This document shows positions 23,515-36,042 of a stretch of 63,479 nucleotides of DNA, in pieces. How positions within the stretch are numbered: the stretch's first letter is position 1; every line of letters starts with the position of its first letter. The DNA comes from Darksidea phi (Eukaryota; Ascomycota; Dothideomycetes; Pleosporales; Lentitheciaceae), in contig JASJFT010000247.1 in the NCBI GenBank assembly GCA_030770425.1, positions 1 through 63,479 on the forward strand, read 5' to 3'. Below the pieces are notes generated by a model that saw only the letters and a list, made by a program, of their open reading frames with translations, was not told the DNA's origin and did not search any database. Position numbers and translations under genes: made by a program.

Positions 23515-24842
23515 GATGCCGACTTTTTACTGCGCGACGTGAAAGAGACGAGGTACTCTCTTTAAAAACATATTTCAACACACGCGGATGGGTGCTAATC
23601 TGGTTAGAAGGTTAACCCGGCCTTGCAACCTGAACAAGGCGCTGTTCCCGGTTCGGGTAGATGGACTTTTCTACCCTCGGGCTAATATCACCCGCGACTT
23701 CAGTGTCTATCTGACGCACGACCATTCAAGAAGCAAGACCATTTCTAGTGAGCTTCTAGCTCATCTATAAAATTGTTCGGTTGTTGATACTAGTGTCGTG
23801 ATTGGTGGAGTTGTCGGCTAATATGCAAACTATCTCTCCGAATGATCCTCCGTTCTGTGTGGGGAACCCCTGGCGAGTCTAAATCGAGAGAAGTCTGCGG
23901 AGATCATGTCTGTGGGGCATCAGCCTCGGTATAAGAGCCTTACATGCGCATCGGCTACCACGTGCGCCTACATGAAGCGCGCGTGGGAGACGCTTTTAGC
24001 ACCTTGTTTATACATGAGGAAACAGGTATTGTATTTGATCGCTAACAAGAGGCAAGAAGCAAGACCTCTACAACTTGAAAGTCAAGCTGTAACGAGGATG
24101 TTGAAACATCGGCACTCAATGGAAGAGATATCAGCTTACACTCCCCACGCTTCCTCCATTGCTGGGACTCTACTATTGCAATGAGAGGAAGAGACCCTTC
24201 GTCACAGATTGCGCCCTGGCAGTCGCGCAATTCGGTCATGTCACTGCACTTTTTTTCCTCCACCTCACCTCATTCTCCGCAAATTGCTCATTTTTTCTTA
24301 TGTTACGTTCCGGAGTTTTCTGAGCTAGTACAAGCCTCTCTCAATTCACTTTAATTCTTCCGCATCCGTCAGCTCGTTATTTCAGAGTTAGGATTACTAT
24401 TGGGGTAATATGTCTAAACCTCGTCCGCCTCTCGTTCGCTCGTGGTAAAAATGCGCGTAAGTTCTACTACATTTTGCTTAACTTATTCTCTCGGGCTGCA
24501 GCCCGCATATAATAGCCATGTGACTGAGGTGGGCCTTAAGTCAGCTCTACCCAAGATGGGCATCTGCTTTGGATTTTTCTAGCTTAACTGGCCAATCACG
24601 TCACGTTTGTCTATAACAGGTCGGACGCCCTCCTTATTCGCTAGACGAGCTCTCCGTCTTCCGCCGCCTTTGGCGCACCTTCGCCCGATGCCCCACTCTC
24701 AGCCGTCCACAACTTTCCGGACAACAACTGGCCGACTTAGAAAGACCTGAGTATTAATAAGGGCAACTGAGACAAAAACTACAAAATATATACATTCTTT
24801 TGGACTATCACCAGTCATTAAAGTCCTCAACATTCATCCAAC
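23515..24842. other. divergent promoter region
   Basis: Separates the GH5 gene (minus) and the SnoaL-like gene (plus). An AAATATATA box at about 24783-24791 lies about 55 bp before the latter's ATG. Open frames here show no family motif. Confidence 0.5.
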
Positions 24843-25337
24843 ATGCTATCAACCGACCCTGCTCCTCCCTCCACCTCCTCCGCCCTTTACAAAACCCTCC
24901 ACGCCACGGCACTAACCTTCATTCATTCCCACGACAAAACCGAAGACGCATCCCGTCTCAACGTATCGAGAATACGCGCCGTTCGCACCGCAAACTTTAC
25001 GCACAGCTGGGGCCACAACTACTTCGTCTCCACGAACCCACACATGCAAGGAACAAGAGACCTCGACAGCTTCATCACACATATGCAGGGCATGCTCCCT
25101 TTGCTGGAGAGCTGGGACACCGAAGTGAAGGATGCGGTCGTTGACGAAGCGAAGAGAATGGTAGTCGTGAGAGCGAGCTATTGGATGAAGGTCAAGGGTG
25201 CAGATACGGTGGAGAACGATCTGTTGTGGTGGTTGTGGATGGAGGAGAGCGGAGAGAAGGTAGAGAGGGCTATGGAGTTTATGGATGCGGAGGCCACTCG
25301 GAGGATTCGCGAGATTATGATGAAAGCGAAGGAATAG
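24843..25337 (+). CDS. SnoaL-like/NTF2-like domain protein
   Basis: A single exon of 164 aa with ATG at 24843 shortly after a TATA-like box. The sequence pattern (WGHNYFVSTNP, DLDSFITHMQGMLPLLESW, then a strand MVVVRASYWMKVKG and a C-terminal strand VERAMEFMDAEATRRI) matches the small cone-shaped SnoaL/NTF2-like proteins common in fungal genomes. Members include polyketide cyclases and isomerases, but most have no known reaction. There is no signal peptide and no obvious biosynthetic cluster around it, so a secondary-metabolism role is not supported here. Confidence 0.75.
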   Translation: MLSTDPAPPSTSSALYKTLHATALTFIHSHDKTEDASRLNVSRIRAVRTANFTHSWGHNYFVSTNPHMQGTRDLDSFITHMQGMLPLLESWDTEVKDAVVDEAKRMVVVRASYWMKVKGADTVENDLLWWLWMEESGEKVERAMEFMDAEATRRIREIMMKAKE

Positions 25338-27633
25338 ACGAAGGTGATGGGAGTGCTCGTGGAGATGAACACGATAATGGTGACCGAATCGCATGTTTTG
25401 TTTTTCGTCTTATTTGCGCATTCTTGCCTTTAGCAAGGTGATCTCCTTGTCTCTTTCCGGCTCTTCAAAAATGCACACAACCCTCTCCGTGGTCCTTCGT
25501 CTTCGCTGAACTTTTTCTAAAACACAAGTCATGCAGGCAAATTCAAAGGAAAAACGCAACGCATGTGAATCACGTATGCAGAAATCAGTGGCGCCAAAGC
25601 TCATTCAAACACACTACATGATGTGTTTCAAGTCTATTGCATTTGGAGACAGATATTCGCATATGCACATCCAGACCCGCACACCTCCTTGCCTAATCAC
25701 TCAATGTGAGAGGAAGCTTGGCCCAAGGTTAAAACAACCCTTTCCAACGGGTGGTAGTCATGCCAATGAAATGGATACATGTCCGAAAACCTAGCTCCAA
25801 AACACATGTGTGCTTCCCCCCCAACACGCTCTGATGATCATAATCGTCGTCCTCTGCACAATAACAAGAACCGATTGCAACGAAAACCGCTCCTAATAAA
25901 ATTGAACTATGTTTGTGCCAAAACGAGACAGCTATCCACACCTTTCCGCCACTTATTCAATTTCTTCCTTGGTCGAGCTATGCCACCTACCATCTGCTTC
26001 TATCATCCCCAACTTGTATATTGGACTCATTCCTAAGACTAATACCATCCTATTCCAATCGACGTCATACGCAATAAAATCTTGCGAGCGCTCCATCGCA
26101 GTTATGTACTGTGGGTCATCTTTCCTATCTTCTTGATGGAGGGGTACAATTCTAGATCAGGTTACTCGATGTTATAATGATCTCCCAACCCCCTCCCTAA
26201 TTTGAGCCAGTACTTCCGAGGTGGGTGGAAGTAGTGATGTTGGTGCTAATCGCGAGTGGTCGTCGCCGGAAGAGGTTTTGAAAGATTTTTATGGCAGACA
26301 TCATGGAAACCCTGATTGTTGTAAGGAATAGAACCGGCAAGAAGTTGGGTGCAAAGTTTATTTCTTTACCCAGTGGGAAACAAACAACGACCGGAAAGGT
26401 ATAAGTAAGACGCGCACAGTAAATTCTGCACAAAATCCGGAATAGAAGAGTACGAAAGAGAACCGTTCGGTGTTTGTTGCTTGAAATATCGTTGTAGTGG
26501 ATGGGACGAAAAAGGGCCGAGGAAGGTGATGGCTTGAAAGTGCATGGAGCTGAATGAAATAGTTTATAGATATGTTTCTGGAAAGAAAATTGAAATCGTA
26601 TGCACATTGTTATTCGAAGGCTTAGCTTTGAATACAGAACTCTTCATGAACAGCCGCCCTCACAGCTGCTAACCACCATCTAACGCTCCATTGCATAGTG
26701 CATGTTATCGGTAGTAGTATGCCAGGTTATCTGATATACATCCATTAACTCCCGACATCTCCTCCTCCATCGAAGCGGGGGACTTTGTTTTTGGTAGCTT
26801 GCATTCTTCCGCAAAGTTCACCCACATGCCAATTTTTGCGGCGTCTTTTAGTCCAACGGAGAATCCCATGTACTGTGGCATCTCGGATTTTAGTTCTCGA
26901 GGAAAAGGGTAGGTAGTGTGTGTAAAAGAAGACAGGTTCGAGAGCTGATATAGTAGGCTTCTTATATACGCGATCGATGGTGATTTGATGAGTTTTCTCG
27001 GTTTCGGAGTGAGGTAGCTCGTACGTGTTCATTGAAATTGAGCTTCATGACAGTGATTCTATAATCTAAGACTATCGGTCGCGAACGGTGAGATCTCTGG
27101 ATCTTGTTTCCTCAGTACTTTGTAACTCTCCGCTAGATTAAAAGCATCATCACACACCCGAATGAGCGTCTTCCCTTCCCTTAAGCACCCGTATTACGAT
27201 AAGCATCACATTACCTCCTGATGCTCACCACCCCCAAAGTAGAAAGACACCTCACTCGCAAACATCATCACGATCCCGCCCCCATGATGAAGAAACCACT
27301 TCTCACAAACCCAAGCACAGCACAACCTCTAACCCTGACCCCACCCCACCCGACCAAATCTCCCCACATCTCACCCCTTTACGTGTAGTTTTCATTCACC
27401 ACAGACACACATCGAATAGCTACCTGTATGTTTTAGTACCTCTGCAAGGTGCGGATAGCTCGTGAAGAAGGCATTCGAGGGCGTTGAAAGGACGGATTTA
27501 TAGGTGTCCAGCGCTTGTTGGGGACGAGCCGTACTCTATGCGCATAAGCGGAGCCGAGAGATTAAACTTTGGATTTCATATATTGGGATGAGTACGATGG
27601 AATAGTAGGATGGTAGGATAGAAGGCTGTGAAG

Positions 27634-27635
<2 letters not shown>

Positions 27636-27686
<51 letters not shown>
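27636..27686. repeat. (GT)n microsatellite
   Basis: An uninterrupted GT dinucleotide run of about 25 units. Confidence 0.97.
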
Positions 27687-27687
<1 letters not shown>

Positions 27688-28560
27688 TAGCTCATACGCA
27701 CTGATTCTCTTTTTTACTTCTTGCAACCCCGCTTCCGGCATTGAGTGTAGTAAGCGTTGAATTCTGTAGCAATATGAGCTCTGCACCTTAGCTCTATAGC
27801 TTCGCTCTAAAGGGTCAAAAGGAGGATGAAAATGCCAGCATGTGTGTACATCTGGAGTTGCCGCTCCGGGAACGCAAAATAGGAGCGACGATGTTCTGCC
27901 TTGTTCAATGTGCTTTCTTAGAGGCTGCGTTGAATCTACCTGATGTACCCATGTGTAGCAAATCCAATATTGTCCGACAAACAGCTCATGTTTCATTCAT
28001 GGTTCACATCTCCCCACGCTCACCACATGTTCTCCTCCCCCAATTATTTCCCCAATCTCACCCTCCCACGCCGACATGTCCGCAGGGAGCAGCAGCATTC
28101 CGAAGCATCTCCTCCACCCATACCACGCACCCACATCAAATCACCCCATATGCAATTCCATACCAGCAAACGCTAGCCCGCTATCCCAAGCCGGCAATAC
28201 AAAAGCGCGAACCCGATGGAGATTTTGGAGGCGACAACCGGTTTCGTCACTAGAGCACTCTTATCAGCAATGCACATCATCACATCATTTCCTAAACTCT
28301 GCTATATCCAACAGAAGAAAAGAAGGGAGGAAGAGGGGACGGAAAGATGTACATCTAACCTGCACTCTTGCTCCGCAGCACAAGCACTTCGCCTTGGACA
28401 ATTTCTTTGCGTATTCGACTCCCACTCCCACTCCCACGTTGATGGCTTGGACAATTTTGTTCTAGCGGCGAACGGACATGAAACGGGAGAGGTAGTAGTT
28501 TTAGAACTCCCGAGGCTGGCGAGTATGTAGTATCAAGTTAAGCGTTGAGCGTCGGGCGTC

Positions 28561-28618
28561 GAGCGAGGAGGAGGAGGAGGAGGAGGAGGAGGAGGAGGAG
28601 GACGACGACGACGACGAT
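28561..28618. repeat. (GAG)n(GAC)n compound microsatellite
   Basis: About 13 GAG/AGG units pass directly into about 5 GAC units. Open frames through it encode only low-complexity Arg or Ser runs. Confidence 0.95.
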
Positions 28619-28900
28619 GGCGACGACGGTTTCTGAATTTTACACCGTCGCGCCATCCAAAAACCGGCGACCAGCAAAAGACGCAGAAAAGCTTCCGGGG
28701 CCCCGACCAAGTCGAGAAAAGTCTAGTCTACAGCAAAGCGACGAACAACATCAGCAAAGTGTTAAATTGTCGGGGCAAGAAGGGAGATAGAAGATCAACA
28801 AACACCACAATAACTCTCCTCCTCCGGCGCCCATGCAATATCCGCTCCAGCTTTTCAGCACTGTACCCACCCCGACCCACTCCACCCCATCGTGTTCTTA

Positions 28901-31900
28901 TCGATCAGTCTTAGAAATGAACAGCCATAAAGGCCTCTGGATCTTTCTTTCCCACCTCCCCGAGACCCTAGAACGAGGTGTGGTGTAGAGTTCTGGAAGA
29001 GAATGCAAGTGGCATTTTATACGCATGCGACCGTCTGAAGTCTGCAGCGAGCAGTCGGGGCGTGGAAGTACACTTAGCGAAGATGGGAACGAAGGAGTGG
29101 GTGAGCATCATCGGGGTAGCGGGATGGTGAGTTTCGACAACTGAGATAGAGACGATGTTCTAGTGCCAGATTCACGCAACTCTGCCTGGGGCGCCGCGAG
29201 AAGTGTCAGCGATGGTGTGTGTTCAACATCACACGGATCGAGGGGCATGGCAGCAACCAGCGCGCTCACAAGTTTCAGTCTCAAGCACAAAGGCGGTAAC
29301 AGTAAGATGGCAAGCGGTGGAATAAGTAGAGTAACGGTTTAGACCATAATGAATGAATGCTCTTCTACAGGATGCCTTATAGCTAGTCCCAAGGACATGT
29401 ATAGAGGTCTAGAAGACAATTTGGTATGAGAGGAAGTGGACTGCAAACCGCAAAACTCTCAATAGTCGGGGGAAGCCATAGACCCCGAAACCCTCAAGTT
29501 CCCAAGCCTCTCCACGGAGGACGCACCGACGGATTACCCTACCCTAAGCGAGCGAAGCATCTCACCCATCAACCAGGCCCACCATGAGCCTACAAATCAT
29601 CAGTGGACCAGGCAGACGCCTAGTGTTGACGCCGCCCCGACACGTCTTCCGGCCCTGCAGCGCAGCGTGCGGTCACTGGCGCACAACGCTTGCAGATCCG
29701 CCACCGAAGGTCATCGAGGGTGGAGTGAGGCATGCTGGAGAAGATCATATGGTACGAGAACTAATCATGCAGTCATCTTGACGTGTCGTGACTGGGCTCC
29801 TCGTATCGACGAGAAATGCGTTGGTGTTGCTATAGGCTTGATATTTGTTGGCTACTTGGCGGAGGCTGAGGTGTTGTTAGTGGCACTCCAGCATAGTGTC
29901 TTCGCCTCCTCGGTCGGGATCCCGCTTGATTGCGGTACGAAGATTAGGATGACTAGATCCTGCGAATGCCGTAAAGCTGATATGTGTGTTGCAAAATTAG
30001 AGGGGAATGCACAGGCCTACGAGTGAGAACTGGTGACAAACCCCAACGACATAGAGATTTGTTAAAACGTGAGAGTAAGATGCAGAGTGGCGGAAGGGCG
30101 TCCAGTGAGCGAGTTTGAAGTGGTGATCAGGAGATTCCACATCGTTCATCTGTGCATCCAGCTTCGAGAGACGCTAACGGGGGCTCGGATAGCCTCGCTT
30201 GTGGATGGTTTGCGCATCAGTTATGGGGCCGAAAGAAAGTGCCCATGGGTGGCGCAAGGAGGCTGTCGGCAAGCCGTCGGTAGTGACTAGAGGACATTCA
30301 GTGCCCTCGTCGCGAGCTTCGAGACGCAGGATCGACGGCTTAGCCAACATGAGGCAGGAGAAGATCATGACAACTCACCATCTCGTCCGTCTAGTGCTGC
30401 TCTATGCCGTGCTCAGCTGACACAAATCACAAATAATATGCAGCTTTCAGGGGCAGTGGTCGCTTCGTCGCCGACATGATGTTGATGTAGCAGATAATTG
30501 GACGGAGGTTAGGATGAGCGGCGGCGTCGTGATGAGAGCACTGGCCTCGACATAGGTTGACAACACAGACAGGTTATGAGGATCAGCCGTTGAGAGTCTG
30601 CAATCCAGCGGAAACAAATCATTCGTTCGAGGCGGGTGTCGGCGCTATGAAATCAATACGGCATTGTCATGCCGCGGAACCGTGGCGTTTTCGATTGACT
30701 ATCCCCGGATTATGCACTGCAGGCCTGCAACGTTCCAGCTGACGATAGGCATAGCTTGTGACGATGCTCGTGCTGCGTGCCCGGCGAAGAGGCACTCGGC
30801 GCTTGGGCGTGGCTCCATAACAGGCAAGTTCCTCCAGGCGAGGATTGAGACAAACGCCGTCACATGCTGTTCCAAAAGGAGCAAGCGGAAAGCTGTGCCG
30901 CAGAGGAGCCTGTAGTCTGCATCCTCTGCTTTTGCACGGGCCAATCGTTCATGAGCTGATCTGAGGGGTGAACGGTTCTACGGCGGCAGCATTGTGTTCA
31001 TTGTTCTCGGGAAGCCACCGAGCGTATGGCTGGGAGGCTGTCCGCAGGCTTGCAGTCGTACGTGCTATGGATATGGCGCTCTGTAAGCCCCCCGCATGCG
31101 TAGTCAAGCCCGAGTACACACTTCGCCAAAGAGCTTTTGCCGAAGCTTTCTGTGTGCTTCCCAACGCGCTAACGGTCGCGAATTTTTGGGAGTCGAAGAC
31201 TTAGTTACTCTGAGTAATTGTCATGTATATTTTCTCCTGAAAAAAAATGAAGGTTACAGCATGAGAATGACAAGGCCGGCTCTGTGGTGATGGGCGATCC
31301 GTCGTACGACTTGGGTGACGAACTAGTGCCTTTTGGCCGCGAGTCCCTTCATTTGCCATCGGCCGCGCCGTACAACGCCAACACCTCGCTACCAAAGTTG
31401 CCGTGTGAAAGACAACGTCAAAGAACGTTGCCATGGCAGAAGAGCCACCCACTGGTGATAAATGGCCTGATGTTCTGGCCGATCTTCTGGCCGATCTTCT
31501 AGAGCGCATTTGGAGCCGGCGGTATTGACCGAAGAAAGAATGTGGAGACGCCACAAGCGCTCAAATTTGGGATTGGTAACCTCTGGGACAACTTGGAAAC
31601 TGTCCGCACACTGATCGAACAGCTCCGTGAATGGGTTTGCTGAGCCCAAGGACGGAGTACCCGAGGAGCCCAGGAAAGCAAAGCACCGCCTTAGTGTGGG
31701 GTTGAGGCTTCAACAGTTCCACGAGATCGGCTGTGCGAGTCCGTAGGTTGCAAATGGCAGGTTGTGCAGAAGGCTTGCGGAGCGCCCGCCCGGCTCCAGA
31801 GCATACCTGATCTCTCCCGTAGCCCATCTCCGCTTGCCAGAGGCTTGAAGATGGAGGAAATGCTTCTGGATTGGCGATTTCGTGGCCCCAAAACATTCGC

Positions 31901-34900
31901 GCTCGTCACGACATTCGGCATGATCGCCAGCTGACAGCCGCCACTGGTGTCTGGCAGCAGTAGTGCCGCTTCACGTTGCAGAGAATGAAGCGCGTAGGGA
32001 GACCATCAGCTCCCATGCTGCCAAAGCGAGAGGGACAGGACTCGAGGCTTGAGTAATTCTGCGTCAGACGGAGCTCTAGACGAGGCCGTCTTGCCGGGTC
32101 ACTTGCCACCTAATCTTGGCCCAGCAGCGCCGGCCGACGAGTGCGGGTTCCAGGTCGAGGACGAGCTCTGTCGGCGGGGGGCGGGTGGTCCGAGACAAAG
32201 CCTAGAAATCCGGATTATCGCTGAGACGAAGAAGCCCGGCTCGTCTCAGTCAGTGGCCGCAATGGAAACTTGGATGAGCTCCAGAGCGCCTTCGACACTC
32301 ATCATGACGGCCCGTACCGCTGTTGGCAGACACTGCTCGTAGCGACTGATCACGGCACCACGTTAGCTCTCCCGACAGCCCATTGATCAAAGTGCGTGGA
32401 TAGGGGGGGCTGGTGCAACAGAGGGTATGCAATAGCAGGAGGAGCGGTGCGGCTTCGAGGCGATGCCGTCTCGTTCGAACCCTTTCGAGCCGGCTGAGAC
32501 ACTGGACTCTGCGCGTTGGGGTTCCTATTCTTCCCGAAGCACATTCGCGGCTACTGCAGGTCGCCAGAAGATGGGCAGATGGCCGCAGATGCTTGGACGC
32601 CCGACCATGGCCGTCACGGGGATGGAGCGGGAGGCTGCAGATCGGTGTTCCCCAACGGCGGACTCCCTGCAGAAAGCTGGATATCTGGTGACCTGGGACG
32701 AGATGCCGCGCCCAGGAAGGGGCCGTGATGTTCAGAACAACCGCTCCGCCACCATCTCCATCTACGCTGCAACGGGCTGTCGTGCATGAATGCGGTGACA
32801 TGTGCTGGCAAATGCCGAAGGGGTGCAGCCCTGCTCTGGCATCCTCCATCAGGACGCATCAGATGACCAGCAGGCTGGCATGAAGGGGCCGCGGCGGTCT
32901 CAAGCTGGCGCGCTGCCGGCCGCCGTCTGGCGGGTGCGTCGCGGCGCTGGGGGAGGTTGCTGGGCGGCGGCGATTGGCCCAGCGGCGGCGATGTGCAGCG
33001 CAGCTGGAGGCAAGGAATGCAACGACGCAATATTAGACAGCTCGCCGGCGGTCAGCCCCGAGTGCTGGTCGGTGGGCAGCCGCAACGTGCGAGACACACG
33101 CGGGCAGCCAGGCCGGGACGGACAGGTCACGTCGTCCGCGTGGGGCGGAGACGAGCAGCAAGGGCTTTCTCCCACACCGTACGCGGGCATCGAGCGGGCC
33201 TGGGACGGTGGTGTTGAGGGCGGGCGCGGTGGAGGCAGGACTGACGAGCACCCCAGGCGACCCGTCGGCTAGCCGACTGCGGTCCGAGAGAGGTGTGGCG
33301 GCCAGCTGGCGCTAGGGCAGAAGCGGGCAGGCGCGAGGACGCGAAGGCGCGAGGGCGCGGGAGGTGTGGAAGGAGCAAGCGCGCAGCTGCACGTCACCCC
33401 GACCCCGACCCAGCGCGCCTGCCCTCCAACCCCCCCCCGCCGGCGCTCCTTCCCTCCCACCACCCTCGCCCGTCCCAACACGCAAGGGAGGAAGGCGCGC
33501 TTTTCGTCACTGCTCACCGTTCGGGCTGCGGCTGCCGTCCGCCGAGCCCGCCGTCACGCCAGTCCCGGCCGCGATACGAAGGCACCGCCGTCGACGAGCA
33601 GCTGCTTTCGGAGCCTTGCAGCCTACCACTCCGCCGGGCCCGACTGAGAGGAAAGCCCGGATGACGGCGTGCGGTGATGGCTCTCTCACTCGTCCCCAGC
33701 AGCCTCCCCCAGGCGAGGGTTGCATCGCGCGCGCGCCGCCGGCCTCTCAGTACCCCAGTGCCCCCCGTGCCTCAGTGCCCCCGTGCCCCCGTGCCTCCAC
33801 GTCCCCGGCCTGTGTGGTGTGTTGGTGGCTTTCTCCTCGCACGCTGCTCGCTCCTCGCACTCGTCGCCACCAGCAGGGCTGGCCGTCTGCCCGCGGCATG
33901 GGTGCTGCTGGCGTGCGGCTGGCCAGATGAAACATCGCCGTCCCAGCCCGGCGGACGGCGTGCTGCCGTGTCGAGTCGCCCCATCCAGCGCGCCGCGTCG
34001 TGGCCAAATGTTCCTGCGTCGCTGCACGGGACCGTGATGCCCGCAGACGAGCCAATGCCCTGCCCCGCCGCCCATGGACGCCTTGGCTCCGGTGCAAGGA
34101 ATGCGAAGCGCAGCGTGGGCCAGAGACATTGCCAGCCTGCAGCCCGCCTGGGCCCCCGGGCACATCTGCTCTCCCTGCCTTCGGAGATATAGATCGCCCG
34201 CTTTGGGAAATGGTCGCTGCTGCAGCTTGCTCAATGCTACCGTGGTGCTCGACGACGGCCACCGTCTGAGCCGCGCAGTGCCCATCGTTTGCTCGGGGGC
34301 TGAGGTCTTGCTCTGGAGCCATCAGGGCGACGAGCGGCCGTGAAGCTACCAGTGTGGTTGGCACCTCTCCTTTCAGCCAAACCACCCGACAGAGCTCCCC
34401 CTGCTACCCTGTATCAATCCGTCTATAGCCCTTTTTGCTGGTCTGCACTGTCCGTGTACGGGCCCCCCGTCTGCGTGGGCGCCCATTCGGCCGCTGTTCC
34501 TGCATCTCTGATCTCGCGCTCGACAATTCTCCGTCGCCGTCTGTTCCCTGTTTCGTCTTTCCTGCTCCATTGTCTGCCTCCTGTGTCCGCGGTACCCTAC
34601 CAAGTAGCTTCGAGAACAGAGATCACGGGATCCCCAGACCCCGGCGGCCCTGGTGCAACCCGACTAACAGCGGGAGAGCTGTTTGGGAGTGAAGGTAGAG
34701 TGCATATATGCTCTGGCCCTTCTCTCGCCCAAGACTGGCACCCTCGCTGTCTCCTCCTGTCTCCATTCACACGCCTTCGATTCTTCCGCCCTGCCTCCCG
34801 TCCACATCTCCGTAGCACCCGAAACTGGGCCCTGTCCGCAAGCGCCAGGAAGCCCGCGTCGAAGACGTCTATCGATAGATGCGCGAACCCGGCCTCCGCG

Positions 34901-36042
34901 CAGATCGCTAGAGAGACAAACGACGGGGCAGCGTCCTCGCCGAAACAGCCACGCTCGAACTCAATCGGCGCCACATCGTTTGTTCTGGGGCTCTGCAGCA
35001 GAACCTTGTAAGTTTCATCCAAATTGCGACATGCCCCTCGGCAGCGCAGCAGGACTGACAGGCCGCAGCGGAGCGACGACGCCATCTGCCAGCTCACCGC
35101 CGACGTCGCCAGCGACCGGGAACCAGGCCAAGGGCAGGACCGGATCAGAGCTTGTCTGTGCGCCCGTCGCGCGCAATTCGAGATCTGCGGGGATCGCGGG
35201 AAGAAGCAAAGCCACCGGACGGTCTGGTCTTCGGTGCAGACGAGCGTTTTTGGCCGCGGGTTCAGGGTGTGTCGCAGCCGCGCCCATCGATCGTCGCCAG
35301 GGCTGCTCCAGGGCGGCTCCAGGGAGTGAAGCAGCGCGCAGCATTCACAGCGACCGTCACCGCCTTCTTCCGCCCGTTGACTAAGCGCCCGCGCCCACGC
35401 CCACCGCGAAGCGTCGTGGGGTCGGTGTTGGAGCCGGTGTGGTCGGAGTCAGATCAGCAGCGCGCATCACGAACCCAATCTGCTGGATAAAGTGCGCATT
35501 ACGCGTTAGCCGGGCCAGGGCCACATCGTCGAGCGCCAGCGCCTGTTTGACCAGCATTGACCGAGGGGCAGCCACTATCACCAGGCAGCGGCAGCTAGTC
35601 GGGGGATCGCGCCCCTGTGCCGGCTAAACCGCCCCAGATCTCCCTTGAAGCGAGCCAGCAACGGCCCTCGACCAGCGCTCCACGAAGCCAGCGCGAGCAA
35701 TCCCCATAGCACGCGTGGACGCGCATCCAACGCCTCCTGCACCGTCGGCGCCGGAGAGCGGGAGAGCCAGCGAAAGAGAGAGAGAGAGAGGGTTCGGCAG
35801 CAGCAGCATTTCGGCAGCGCTCAGCGCCCCCGTCAGCGAACCAGGCATCTCGCCACAGCCGGCGCCCGTTACCTGCAGGCCCGGCCCGTCGGATTCGCAG
35901 CGACAGCGACAGAGGTGTGGTGAGGGTGAGACTCGCTTCCCCCAGAGCGCCCTACCTCGACGACGCCGCAGTCCTGTCAGGGCCAGTACGGGCATAACAA
36001 GAGAAGAGCGCTTCTGCTGGTGCGGCTGCGGCTGCGCCTGCA
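28901..36042. other. 7-kb gene-poor region upstream of the Ndt80-like regulator
   Basis: No protein family was recognised on either strand despite many overlapping open frames. Composition becomes GC-rich from about 32.4 kb, with C runs (33428-33436 and around), a (CCCCGTGCCT)-like tract at 33750-33800 and an (AG)n run at 35768-35790. Pyrimidine-rich stretches (34.4-34.8 kb) resemble fungal promoter or 5'-UTR sequence. A GTAAGT at 35008 with a CTGACAG at about 35057-35063 could be a leader intron. The region is most simply the extended promoter and leader of the regulator gene that starts at 36043. Confidence 0.5.

Larger units (their letters stand above)
25338..28900. other. long non-coding region with microsatellites
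   Basis: About 3.6 kb without a recognisable gene. It contains a (GT)n run (27636-27686), a GAG/GAC trinucleotide run (28561-28618) and several overlapping open frames with no family motif. Confidence 0.5.

Noticed and set aside
31468..31500. Direct repeat TCTGGCCGATCT near 31.5 kb
   Set aside because: Only two short copies; no associated feature.
29584..35700. Many 60-230 codon open frames on both strands
   Set aside because: They overlap each other heavily, show no recognisable domain and no consistent splice structure; expected by chance in GC-rich DNA.
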